Origin: Globisporangium splendens
Taxonomy: Eukaryota > Oomycota > Peronosporomycetes > Pythiales > Pythiaceae
NCBI GenBank assembly: GCA_006386115.1
Contig: VFIW01000092.1
Coordinates: forward strand, 124,001-188,000
Length of the DNA stretch: 64,000 nt
Direction of reading: 5' to 3'
Under the pieces are notes generated by a model. That model was not told the DNA's origin and did no database searches. It saw nothing but the letters and a program-made list of their open reading frames with translations. Positions 50,693-60,541 of the stretch are shown here, piece by piece. Position numbers and translations under genes: made by a program. Position 1 is the first letter of the stretch. Every line of letters starts with the position of its first letter.

Positions 50693-53173
50693 TTACGAAA
50701 GTTGTCCCAAAAACTCGCTCAGCAGCGCTCGGTCTTGTTCTCCTTCAACGCGCCTTTCTTCGTGGAACTGTTCCCACTCCAATGCCAGTTGCTCTCGTTC
50801 GAGCTTCCTGTCTTCTCGGTCTCTTCGCCTCTCTTCTTGGTCCAACTGAATAAGTTCCAGCATTTGCTGTCGCTCTTCCTCCTGGAGTTTTCGTTCCTCC
50901 GCCATCTCGACGAGCAAATCGTTGAAGTACTTTGTCTGTGCCTCAACGATGCTCGCAAGCGCCTGCATATCTAGCGTGCGTTTCTGTTTCTTGCTGGAAC
51001 TTGACACCAGACCGTGCTTTGAACCAGTCGGCGATGCACTCTCAGCAAGAACTCGCAACGTCGCGTCGTCACTTTTTCTCTTGGTGGGAGGTGAATCAGC
51101 TTGTTGCCCTTCACTGGGTTGCAGCGTGGCAGGAAGACCCCGAGGTGAAGACGGTGATCTTAGAGAGCCACTGTCCGATGTTGCTTGACTGACGGCGGTG
51201 ATGGCTGATGCACCTTCGAGCGACTCCATAGGTTCGCTCTTCTCAACAATCTCTTGAACCACAGGAAGCATGTCTCTGTACAGAAATGAGAACTTGCCAC
51301 TCTTGTAGTGTGCCTTGACTAGTTGCCGCTGGTCGTCGTGGCTGTTGGAGAACCAGTCGTTTCCTTTTGCAATATTGCTTTCAGATGCAACGTCGGGTCT
51401 CTTTCGGTTGTAACCGGTGATGAACTGGAAGGAATGGATGATAGATTCCTGCTTCGAAATCACTTCTCGTTCCGTGCGCATCGGGATACCGCGCGTTTGT
51501 GCAATGAACTTGCTGTAGATCCGACTGTTGAATACGTGCACAGGTTCATCCTCTGCAGGTGGACCATCGGTAACGACCTCGAGCCACGCACGCAGCAGCT
51601 CTACCACTTCACTGCAGCTCCACGTGCTCGTGGCGGTCGTGCCCGTCGGTAGTGGCACGTCGACGACCGTATTTACAGCTGCCTTCTCCTTCAGAAAGAT
51701 TTGTTCCAGTGCAGTGTACATGTCTTCGTCGATCTCTGTGCACGGGACACCAGCGCTCGAGATTCTGCTCTGCCGCTCGCTTTTCGGCAGGGAGAACCAA
51801 GGTCGCTGAAGGATCGCGCCGTCGGTCGAATTCGTATTGCTTAGGTTGAACCCAGAGATCAGCACGTATGTGTTCACCATTGTCACTTGCCGATCTGTCA
51901 CATCTTTTTGCTTTCTGGCCGTATCTCCCTTCGATAACACGAAAAATCGCTGACAGATCCGTGAATCCAGCGCACCCACAGTCTCATCACACTGGAACGT
52001 CTTATCAAATCCATCGACGACGCCACGCCAAGCCCCCAGCAACAGCATGTCTTCGTCTCGCGTCCACGATCCTTCTTCAGCGCGATCCTCGTCGGAATTT
52101 GGCGCGCTTGTCTTGCTCGTTTTCTTGACGATGCTTGCGATGAGGGGAAGCATGTCTTCGTCCACATGCGTGAAATGGCTCTTCCTGTAGTACTCTTGGA
52201 TGATGGATTTTTGCGTCATCTTCGGCAGCGCATGCCACTTTGCCAGGTTTGGAACCGCCGCGCTGGCTGTGATCACTCCCACAGGATTGACAATTCGGTT
52301 CCGATTAAAGTCCGAAATGAATTTGAACGACTTGACAAGCGAAAGTCGTTTGATTTTCACAGCGGCTGGGGTGCGCGTCGAATGACCACCGAAAACTTCT
52401 TGGAATCGGCCAAACAACCGCGCGTCAAATGCGCTGGTTGATTCGTCTGGGATAAGAGGACCATCGAGGATCTCAAGCCAGACGCGCAGCAGCAGAAGCA
52501 CATCGTCTCGGCTCCACGCTGTGATCACGCGCCCAGGTCGAAACGGCGGTAGCATTGCCAGCGATTTCTTGCTACCAATCATGGCGTGCACTGTTTTCGA
52601 ACGATCGTCCTCTGCGTACGCGTGCTCTGCCACCGCAGTCGCAGTATTTTCTTCATAACCACTAGCTCGGTCGTCAGCATCAACAGGAGACGGAGGCTGT
52701 GAAGCGTGTGGGGCGTCGCGAAGTATTGTCGCTATCTCATTGAAGATCTCTTCGTCCATGTACGCAAATGGTTTCCTCTTGTAGTGGGTCTCGACAATGC
52801 GTCGCTGCTCGTGCTGCGGGATCGTGAACCAGTTCTGACCGCCACACGTCACGCTCATGGTCTTCGCGATGATGTGGTTCTGGTTGAACACGGCGATGAA
52901 GCGATAGGATCTCAGCAGCGGCTTCTTCGTCTTCGTCAGTCCTCTCATCGTGCGCGGCGTGGCGCCACCGTAGAATCCCTGAAAGGTCTTGAACAGCCGC
53001 ATCTTCGGTGATTGCGCGGCATCATCACCACCATCAGCAGCTGGCGCCGCGACGACTTGGCGCCACGCGCGCACCAGCTGCACGACCTCGTCTCGGCGCC
53101 ACGGACCCTCGGTGCGCGCGGCACCGGTCGCGGGTTCCTGCTTCACGTGGACGTCGTCCTGCGCCGTCGCCAT
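50693..53173 (-). CDS. Four-module Myb/SANT- or trihelix-like repeat protein, copy B
   Basis: 826 residues from the ATG at 53173, intact. Seven residues differ from copy A: Ser to Pro after TKK, Cys to Arg (ILRDAPH), Asp to Gly (AMIGSKK), Asp to Gly and Tyr to His (LFGRFQEVFGGHST), Asp to Gly (FITGYN), and Gln to Arg (DDQRQL). The modules and coiled coil are as described for copy A. The upstream frame up to 53314 is not conserved with copy A and is treated as leader. Confidence 0.75.
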   Translation of the reverse strand: MATAQDDVHVKQEPATGAARTEGPWRRDEVVQLVRAWRQVVAAPAADGGDDAAQSPKMRLFKTFQGFYGGATPRTMRGLTKTKKPLLRSYRFIAVFNQNHIIAKTMSVTCGGQNWFTIPQHEQRRIVETHYKRKPFAYMDEEIFNEIATILRDAPHASQPPSPVDADDRASGYEENTATAVAEHAYAEDDRSKTVHAMIGSKKSLAMLPPFRPGRVITAWSRDDVLLLLRVWLEILDGPLIPDESTSAFDARLFGRFQEVFGGHSTRTPAAVKIKRLSLVKSFKFISDFNRNRIVNPVGVITASAAVPNLAKWHALPKMTQKSIIQEYYRKSHFTHVDEDMLPLIASIVKKTSKTSAPNSDEDRAEEGSWTRDEDMLLLGAWRGVVDGFDKTFQCDETVGALDSRICQRFFVLSKGDTARKQKDVTDRQVTMVNTYVLISGFNLSNTNSTDGAILQRPWFSLPKSERQSRISSAGVPCTEIDEDMYTALEQIFLKEKAAVNTVVDVPLPTGTTATSTWSCSEVVELLRAWLEVVTDGPPAEDEPVHVFNSRIYSKFIAQTRGIPMRTEREVISKQESIIHSFQFITGYNRKRPDVASESNIAKGNDWFSNSHDDQRQLVKAHYKSGKFSFLYRDMLPVVQEIVEKSEPMESLEGASAITAVSQATSDSGSLRSPSSPRGLPATLQPSEGQQADSPPTKRKSDDATLRVLAESASPTGSKHGLVSSSSKKQKRTLDMQALASIVEAQTKYFNDLLVEMAEERKLQEEERQQMLELIQLDQEERRRDREDRKLEREQLALEWEQFHEERRVEGEQDRALLSEFLGQLS

Positions 53174-53230
53174 GTTTGTTGCGCTTACTTTTCTTTTCTT
53201 TAGGTTTGTTCTCGGTATGTATGTGATTTT

Positions 53231-54266
53231 TGTGTGGACCTCTTCGAATAATCGTGGAGCATAGGGATAGGGGATAAAGAGTTCAATTCGAACATCAGTG
53301 GCTCCTCGAATCACGTGTTGAGAAATGTGTCCAGATGCAAAATCAAATACCTACTTTACGGAGGAAATTCTGTGGATGTTTGTATCCATAGTAGTTATGA
53401 TGAACAGACTTGACCCAAACTAATCGTCCGAGCCTGTCATTTTGTTGTGTCTCAAAATGCCCCACGTGGGTTTGCGTTTACGGACAGTGTAACGAGATTG
53501 CCCGTTCCACGGCGTACACGTGCGTTGAGGAAGGGCAAGTGAGAGGAAGGGCACAGCGGTAACGCTGCGTCCAAAGAGAAGAGAGGGAGCTTTGCGAGGT
53601 AACGTGCAAAATGAGAAGTGAATTGAAATCTTAAGGTTTGAAATGCAAATCTGATGGGTTGTTCCTACGGCGTCTCCGATTGGTAGATAGTCGGGTGTCC
53701 AATTCGACTATCATCCAGTGAGATTAAACTTTAATGGAATGTTCTTATTGGCTAAAACTGCAACTGGCTACATCGAGTGTTCATGGGTTAACGGGTGGGT
53801 TAGGAGAGAGTGGTAGAACCCTTGTGGGTATGACCCGCACTTTCACGTGTGCCTTACCTCGCACGTGCCTTGCGTGCGGAGCGTCAAGGCATGTGTAATG
53901 TGTGCCTGACCTCGAGTCCGAGGTCAGGCTCTCCTTTTCATGTAGGTCAAAAGTATACAGTTAGAGGTAACTAGTCAGATAAAAATGCAGTTGCAGGTCG
54001 AACACCTGGATAGGAAGAAAAGTCGAATCAGTTGAAGAAAAGGATAGGCATGCATGCAAGGAGGCTCAGATGTAGTGCGAGCGAACTAAGTCCTCCATTC
54101 AATTCACTTTCCAATTTGCCATCAAGTCGCCACCACCTCCTCCGAGTCCACGCCAACGCTTTCCGACTTTCGACCAATCCAGTTCCGACTTTCCGACTTT
54201 CAGCCAATCAGCGTTCAAGAAGACCCCAAATCGTTACATCTGGTAGCACTTTGCGTCAGGGGGGAG
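53231..54266. other. Right-arm promoter flank and unassigned repeat-like DNA
   Basis: The first 180 bp align loosely with the upstream region of copy A. Further right, 53904-53914 and 53919-53929 are perfect 11-base inverted repeats (GCCTGACCTCG) around AGTC, a strong hairpin, next to GC-rich CACGTG words. Near 54110-54215 a CCGACTTTC/CCAATC word recurs. The whole looks like decayed retroelement DNA. Confidence 0.4.
53904..53929. repeat. Perfect 11-bp hairpin
   Basis: GCCTGACCTCG, a 4-base loop AGTC, then the exact reverse complement. It could be a fold-back in retroelement RNA; its role is unknown. Confidence 0.8.
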
Positions 54267-54621
54267 TGTGACCGTTTCGAAGCGTTCAAGTCGCCGTCGT
54301 CGTCCAAGCCAGGCACCTCCGAGGTTGTTATTCGAGCCGCTTTCTGAACGGGTGTTGCTTTAGTGACATAAATCCCGGAATCATTGTCGGTGCGTTGACC
54401 CTTTGGTGTTCTGTGGCAGTAACTCCTGTAATGTTGAGCCAGTCGTGCTTTTGTGCGTAATTCTGTGTTCTGGTCTACCTCGGTTTCTCTAATAGTGACA
54501 CGGTGTCTCGGGTTCGCCCTAACTGTCTGTGTTCTTTAGGGTGTTATTCCGTGGTGTCATCGTCAAGCGTGCCTAGGTGAAGCCCTCATTAGAGGATCAA
54601 GACTGTGATTATGAACTCCCA
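54267..54621 (+). repeat. Possible LTR of a Ty3-type retrotransposon
   Basis: A purine tract (AGGGGGGAG) stands directly before TGTGACCG, as before a 3' LTR. About 355 bp later ACTCCCA is followed after a few bases by TGGTAACC, which could be a primer-binding site. Limits are tentative because no second LTR is present in the window for comparison. Confidence 0.35.
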
Positions 54622-54644
54622 GAGTTGGTAACCTCCCCAACTCG

Positions 54645-54995
54645 ATGCCCAAGAAGCCGCGCGTCAAGCAGGTCCCGATTCAAGGCAGCTTTACGTACTT
54701 AGGCGTGCCGAAACCTGCAGAAGCTGATAAAGCCCGTCAAGACCTCGTGAACTGTCTGACGAAGGCTTTCTGGATCTGTGAAGTGCTAGAGAAGCACGTG
54801 GACAAGTGTCCAGACAAGCTGAAGAAGAAACGCGCAAAGAAGGCTCTAATCCGGACCGCTCAAGGAATCGTCGACGCGTCCGACGGGATAAGCGAGTGCT
54901 TTCGCTGCGTGCTGCGTGATCCACCGGCATCGAGCACTGGTACTGGGAAGGCTAAGCTGCGTCCAGGTCAAGTTCCTCCGCCTAAGTTCGACTAA
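54645..54995 (+). CDS. Small basic ORF upstream of gag, retroelement-associated
   Basis: 116 residues (MPKKPRVKQVPIQGSF...), rich in Lys, with LTKAFWICEVLEKHVDKCPD and a Pro-rich end (PGQVPPPKFD). It starts 15 bp after the putative primer-binding site and ends before an A-rich tract. I know no domain for it. It may be an extra gene of this element placed before gag, or part of the host DNA; its position favours the first. Confidence 0.45.
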   Translation: MPKKPRVKQVPIQGSFTYLGVPKPAEADKARQDLVNCLTKAFWICEVLEKHVDKCPDKLKKKRAKKALIRTAQGIVDASDGISECFRCVLRDPPASSTGTGKAKLRPGQVPPPKFD

Positions 54996-55072
54996 AAAAT
55001 TAAAAATTAAATAAAAAAGAACAAAAAAATAAGAAATAAAAACAAAGAAATAAAAAAATAAAGAAATAGCTT
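54996..55072 (+). repeat. A-rich tract
   Basis: Nearly 80 bases made almost only of A and T, with runs of A, directly after the stop codon of the small ORF and before gag. It could be a decayed poly(A) tail left by reverse transcription, or a slippage-prone simple repeat. Confidence 0.75.
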
Positions 55073-55191
55073 CGTATTATACTGGTTATTAAGCTCCCTT
55101 AGTATATAGTCTCAACTCCCGTCCCCGCCTGTCAAGTCAAGTGATATCGGTTACATAAATTACCGAGTGTGAAGTCAAGAAAATTGCCAAT

Positions 55192-56013
55192 ATGAGCGAG
55201 CCAACGAATGCCCAGTTGTTGCAGAGTATGCTGGCAGTGCTAAACCAGCAAGCAGAGATGATCCGAGAGTTCCAGCAAGTGAAACGGGAGTCAGAGATTA
55301 AGTTAGAGGGATGTAAATTACCGGTTTATAGTGGAGCGTTACAAGAATCGTTCCAGTTGTATAAAGAGCAAGTCGGAGACTATTTAAAGGCGAGGAACAT
55401 TGACAGACAGGATGCTAGTCTTCAACCACGCCTTTTGGCGATGTTGGGAGGAACCCTGCGGCAAGGAGCTGCCCAGTGGTTCATTGTGAAGAAGACAGAG
55501 ATTGAGACGGTTGATCAATTCTTCCTGGAACTAGGAAACAAATTTGTTCCCGCTGATCTACAAGAGCGCTTGCGCGACCAGTTGGGTGAGCTATCCCAGG
55601 GTCAGAGTCGAGGCCTTGACGACTACGTCAGTCGTTTTAGGCATGTTATCACACAAGTTCAAGAGATGAGTGAGCTCGACAAGATCATGTACTTTGTGCG
55701 AGGATTAGCTCCAGCGATCCGAACGGAGGTGCGTTATCGCCGATGTTCCACGCTGTCGGAAGCCATCACTCTAGCGCTGGATTATGACCGTTCGCACCGT
55801 CGCTCTGCGGATGGAAATCGTTCCCATTCAGAACCGAGGTACAGGCGTTTCGATAATCGCCAATACCAACTGAATGGTGCAAGTCCAATGGAAGTGGACA
55901 ATGTCCGAGTCCTGGGTCGTGAAGAGTGCTTGCGTCAGCGCCTTTGTTTCAATTGCAATCGACCTGGACATCGAGCGTCAGAGTGTCGTGCACCGCGCCA
56001 GCAGCGACATGCG
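55192..56013 (+). pseudogene. Ty3-type retrotransposon gag, truncated at assembly N
   Basis: From the ATG at 55192 the frame encodes about 274 residues of capsid and nucleocapsid. The capsid part has RQGAAQWFIVKK, FVPADLQERLRDQLGELSQG and LDDYVSRFRHVI, and the nucleocapsid has one zinc knuckle, CFNCNRPGHRASEC. The frame formally continues across an N at 56014, but the sequence beyond is unrelated, so I end the gene there. Protease, reverse transcriptase and integrase are not found in the window, so the element is incomplete here. Confidence 0.85.
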
Positions 56014-56014
56014 N
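56014..56014. other. Ambiguous base N, probable assembly junction
   Basis: This is the only N I noticed in the window. It separates gag from unrelated DNA, which suggests a joined gap or a collapsed repeat. Confidence 0.8.
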
Positions 56015-56165
56015 GAAGAGATCGCGCGCGGCATCAAGAACGCCGCCATGGTCGTGTGCATCCTCACGGAAGGTTATACACGAATACGAAGCGCACATTT
56101 TGGCGATACATCGTTTGGCTAGCTGATGCTTTCGAGCTCGTGGTGGTGCTCCCCACCGTGAAGTA
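56015..56165 (+). pseudogene. TIR-domain-like fragment
   Basis: Directly after the N, one frame reads EEIARGIKNAAMVVCILTEGY, which resembles the second helix and third strand of TIR domains (I-x-x-G-I-x-N-[AS]-x-x-V-x-x-x-[LM]-T-x-x-Y). After that the match is lost, and another frame gives ADAFELVVVLPTVK, like a later TIR strand. The pieces do not form one frame. Likely a relic or a badly assembled fragment of another gene. Confidence 0.4.
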
Positions 56166-56285
56166 AGCTACACTCTTTATTTTACTTTATAAGGTGAGGT
56201 ATATTTAGGTTCATCGTCGTGACCTACAATATCCATTCTCCTACATAATCTCAATTACGAATTTCATCTAGGAGTGTAAATGTGT

Positions 56286-57716
56286 CTATAGCGCGGATTG
56301 CAATAGATCATTTCTAACTGCTAAATTATCTTTGACCAGGATGGCATGTTCTCTTGGTCCTATGTGAGGCTGCCTTGTGTTGTCCAATGACCTTGGGTCT
56401 TCCGAACTTCTCATAAGCCAATGCATGACGTCGTTGTCAAGATCCTGGGTGAGATTGTCGAAAGCAGCTCTTTGAGTTGGGAAGTGAACCTGCGTTGAGG
56501 TTCTGGTGTCCATGGCTAGGTTGGCGGCCGAGTCCGCCATCTTGTTGAAGGCACGGTAGTGATGGTACCATCCTCGGATGTCGATGCAATCCGCGAGTCG
56601 TCGACTTGTCTTGTATAAACGTGCCAATCGGTGCTGTCGAGGGGACCGATGCATTCTCTGTTGGGAGATAATGAGTGCACTGTCTCCAATCACGTACAAC
56701 GGTTTGAAGTGACTGCGTTGGGCTTCTCGGAGTCCATGTATGAGACCCCAGTACTCGGCAAAGTTGTTGGTCGTGTCCTTCCTGCTATAAGCCATGCTCG
56801 CGGCCCAAATTAAACTGGCTGTGTGCGAGTCCTTATGGACACGCACGATAATGGATCCAATCCCTCCTGGTCCTGGATTGCCGCGTGATCCACCATCGAA
56901 AAACAACAGGTAAACGCCGCGAGTATCATTTGGAGTCAAGGGGATGGTGTCGGTTTGGCTGAGAAAGCAGTCGACATATGCTTTGAGAACTGCTGCAACC
57001 GTGTGACCGTCCGAGTCTCCAGCTTGCGCTTCAGCGAGTCGTGTGAGGTTTCGCATTACTGCCTCTAATCTGGTCATCATGATCGCCATCTCAGCAGTCG
57101 ATTCGATTGGATCCGAATCCATGCGTCGCAGATGCGCACACCAAATGGCTTGTATGAGCGACGCGCTCATATATTGCCACAGCATGTGTGCGACGGGATA
57201 GAGGTGATTCGTGGAGATTTCATTGGAGAACTGTGTCGATAATGTGTCTCTTGTCGTGGTCCATGCATGCCCTTGAACAGATTGGTAGATCCAGACTGAA
57301 GATCCAGATGCGGGGTCGTGACCAGGAGTGATCCCGATCTTCGCCCATAGCGCATAAAAGTAGTTCCACACGAGTTTGGCTTTCGGACACTCCCAGAATA
57401 GATGTTGAACAGAAGATTGGACAACTTGGGAGCATTCAGGATTCGAGCAGGACAGATCAGCTTTCTCATAGTTCCACATGGAGAGTCGGTTGGCTTTCAG
57501 CCGGAGAAGAGTCTGAGCCATATAAACTGTAATCCCTGGGATGTTGTGTACTTCGCTCCATTGGATTAATTGCAGTCCACGCCACAGAGATCCTGCTGTT
57601 TGGACAGCTTTGTTGACTGCTGCATCTCTCGAGTATCTTTGCCAATTTGTGTCCTCGTTGCTGCAACTTGTTGCCGATAGAAAGATCTGGTCGTATTGTA
57701 TCGTCCGTTGCCACCC
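56286..57716 (-). pseudogene. LINE ORF2 C-terminus: zinc finger and RNase H
   Basis: An open stretch of about 476 codons. Residues about 75-115 have the reverse-transcriptase zinc-binding pattern LSCSNPECSQ...VQHLFWECPKAKLVW. RNase H follows at about 265-400 with the first Asp in LLFFDGGSRGNPGPGGIG, Glu in NNFAEYWGLIHGL, Asp in YVIGDSALII and the last Asp in NKMADSAANLA, so the four catalytic acids remain. It is still open although the polymerase part is broken. RNase H of this class removes RNA from RNA-DNA hybrids during reverse transcription. Confidence 0.82.
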
Positions 57717-59230
57717 CATAGTTGCACGATTCTTGTGAAACGTGGATGTGCATGGAACGACACCTTCTGCCCGTTCAAGTCTCCTGTTGCCATGACGTCA
57801 CAGTCCATTGCGGAGTGAACTGTATGCGTAGCTTTGACTAGGGTCGTGTCGACGTGGGTCAGAGTTGCTTCGCTGGTGTGCAGATGCCATTCGTGGTTAT
57901 AACGACGTTGTCCGTTGTACAGCCGAAGCACATTTGTTTGCTGTGGTCGATACAGAAGCTGTGGGAAGTTGGATACCAACGTAGCACATAACCGCTCGAG
58001 CGCTCGAATAGACAGCCGGGAGAATCCGGAGATTCCACATGTTGGTATGAAGTTAAGCACTCCTGGTCTTATCCACTCCCATCGAAGTATGTCACCCAGT
58101 TGTGCTGTTCCAACTGATAATGATGTGTGAGCAAGCTTGTAAGGGGAGCCGTTGGAATCAAGAAACCACCCATCTGCAGTCGAGGTCATGTATGGCAGCC
58201 ATTCTGCACAGAATGTCCCGCGTAGCTTTCGTCCTTCAGCGATGATACCTGGAAGCCTGTCAGACATTTTAGAGCTGAGGTTGATCTGGAACACATCGCC
58301 GTCCCATTGAGTCTGCACAATTGTCGACTTGAAGTGCTCGTAACACCAACGTACATTATCACGTTCTCTGGGCTCGTAGGGTCGAGAATGGAGCGACGCA
58401 CATAATGCTGCGCCAGTTGTCCACATTAGAGTAAGCTGCACTCAGTGTGTGCGAGAGGCTTGCTGCCTGCAAGCACATTGAATCATATGCGAGTAATGCG
58501 CGTCAACTACGCACAATGACACAGGTGCCCAGACTACTCAAGAACATACTCAGCAGACAACTCGTCGCTTCTTTTCGAAGTGATGCATGCAGTATCAGGA
58601 AATCATCGTGCATCAAAAGTTGGCGTTGGTCTGCACGAAAAGCACGCCAATGCTAAGGCAAGATCAACGCCCATGCCATGCCAAAGTTCGTAATGTGTAT
58701 GATGGTATGAATGAGATGGAGTTTGGCGTGAAACTGTTCCGCGTAGGTATCGTGAATGCTCAGCGCAGTTCCGTCAAGACATTTTGCGAGGGTTGGTGAT
58801 ATCGCGCTGCTCCAGCCTTCACAAGAGGTGCCGTGGACAAGATATTTTTGCAGAGTTTTGGTAAGACAAGCAATGAACATTTGATGTCCCCATGGCTTTC
58901 TGCGACTTGGACTCTGTTGCTTGGCCCGTGAGTTTTGCTGGTATCTCTCAGAAGTCAACGGTGAATACGGAAAAGCTCGAAACAATCAGCGTGCATCACT
59001 CGCCAGGTTGTTGGATACGGCTGGTGCCCACATGGTGCTTTTGAGTCCTCCCAGCCGCTTTGGTCAAGTTCGGTGACGGTTGAAGCGCCAGTGGCTTGAT
59101 AGTTTTGTGTGATGTGATGGTATGCGACGACATTGTACAAGTCTGGTAGCTCGTGAACTTCGAGCCGGTGCTCGCTATGGATAGCTACTCTCGCATTTGG
59201 AAGCGATTCTTTGGACATCATCAGCATCAG
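56286..59230 (-). mobile_element. Decayed LINE-type retrotransposon with RNase H
   Basis: On the minus strand, broken frames give a reverse-transcriptase remnant, a zinc-finger segment and RNase H in the order of a non-LTR element. Near 58650-58870 CEGWSSAISPTLAKCLDGTALSI and a degenerate A-motif appear. Near 58485 LLAYDSMCLQ stands where F/YADD is expected. From 58441 to about 57716 the connection region is open. A shift in a run of four G near 57715 moves to the frame that encodes the C-terminus. Stops and the altered ADD show the element is dead. Upstream of 59000 the similarity becomes too weak to set the 5' end. Confidence 0.75.
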
Positions 59231-60541
59231 TTGAGCCGGCGCTGACAGCCCAAGTCGATGAAGTTGTCTCTGAAGAAATTATCAGTAAACAATACCTTGC
59301 TGCTGCTTCGATGCAGTTGGGGGCCATATGTCCGCGAGTACGAGTGTGCGCTGTGGTGACGCAGATGCACATGGCGATTCGCCTAGTGAAGAAATCACTG
59401 CGATCGATTGCGTGGTGGCCGCACCTCTGTTTATCACGTTTGTGAAGTTCATCCCTCCCCCAGTAGGTGCGATCCTATTACACAAGAAACGCCTCTCCCT
59501 TGGCTGTGTCGCTGCCCTTGCGTGCTACAATCGTCTACAGCTTTCTGTATGTGATGACGCATTCAAGAAGCACGCCCCAGTTTGCTGATCCCCAACTGCT
59601 GCAAGACACACACTAGTAAATACTGCGCACAAGCCGGCCAGAGGATGCTTGAGATACAGTATGAAGCGGTTTGAATTTTGCCGGGTTTGAGAGCAGCGTC
59701 ATGATGCTGTCTCGAATGCTTGGATGCTCGCGCTGCGATTATTACCAAGCACCAAACGCGGTGATGGCCAAATACTGAGCGACATTAGGCGCTGTGTGCT
59801 GTGTCGATATGGTTTTCGATTTGCCCGAACGTCGTGCGCCAGCGTATCCAACGCGTCTTTTGGAGATACAAGGTACCATGAAAAATCTGTCAAGTGTGCT
59901 CAATATCGGCATGTGTAATCCACACGAGATCGCAGTCCAAGCGACACGTTGAAAAGGTCGGCTGGTTCGCGAATGGTTTGCCGTGCGCATTAATACCTGC
60001 CCACGAAAGAATGTCTAATGCCGATGCCCATAAAGCAAGATAGAAAGAGCATGTGTTGCGACAACAGTGCCATCTGAATTCGCGCCAGACGTCATTTGCG
60101 AGGGAAGCTGTGGCGACAGACGTTAAAGAGCATGTCGCTTGGTGTTACGACTAATCGTATCACCGAGAGCGCAGGGGTAGGGGTTCGACCTTCATAATCA
60201 GGGTCGGCACAATCAGTCGGAATACGCAGAGCATATTCAAGCTGATGGTGCTTACTCCGATGTGCTGACTATATCGTGACTCGCTTTTCCCTGCTCCTCC
60301 TCCTCCTGTTGTTCAGCACAGCGAGAGCTGGGGGAATGGATACTTGTGGAACGCGCTGGAGGTCCTACGCTTCAGTTTGCAATTCCCTTTGGTGAGTGCA
60401 ATCGTCCAGTTGAAGCAACGACAGCACACCGGTGTTGTACATAGTGTGATTTCAAGTCACGAGTCCACTCCACGCGCTGATCAAGACCAACAAAACTACC
60501 CGACACGTCCAGTCATAAATACGCGCTCGACTTGAGGAGAC
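59231..60541. other. Intergenic region before PDR copy 2
   Basis: The left part may hold further LINE remnants (for example a minus-strand frame at 59990-59742), too weak to call. The rest should contain the promoter of the transporter gene; I saw no clear initiator match. Confidence 0.35.

Larger units (their letters stand above)
47818..53230 (-). repeat. Inverted repeat, right arm (5413 bp)
   Basis: Reverse complement of 31475-36887 (position sum 84705). Both genes in this arm are intact. The spacer between arms is 10,930 bp and contains the nuclease and the second PH cluster. It ends 57 bp before the ATG of the four-module gene; beyond that point only diverged similarity to the other copy remains. 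Confidence 0.95.

Noticed and set aside
55192..56166. 324-codon gag frame running through the N
   Set aside because: The last 50 codons derive from unrelated DNA after the ambiguous base and do not belong to gag.
60150..60230. GGGTTCGACC word resembling a tRNA T-loop
   Set aside because: No acceptor stem, anticodon arm or D arm can be formed around it.
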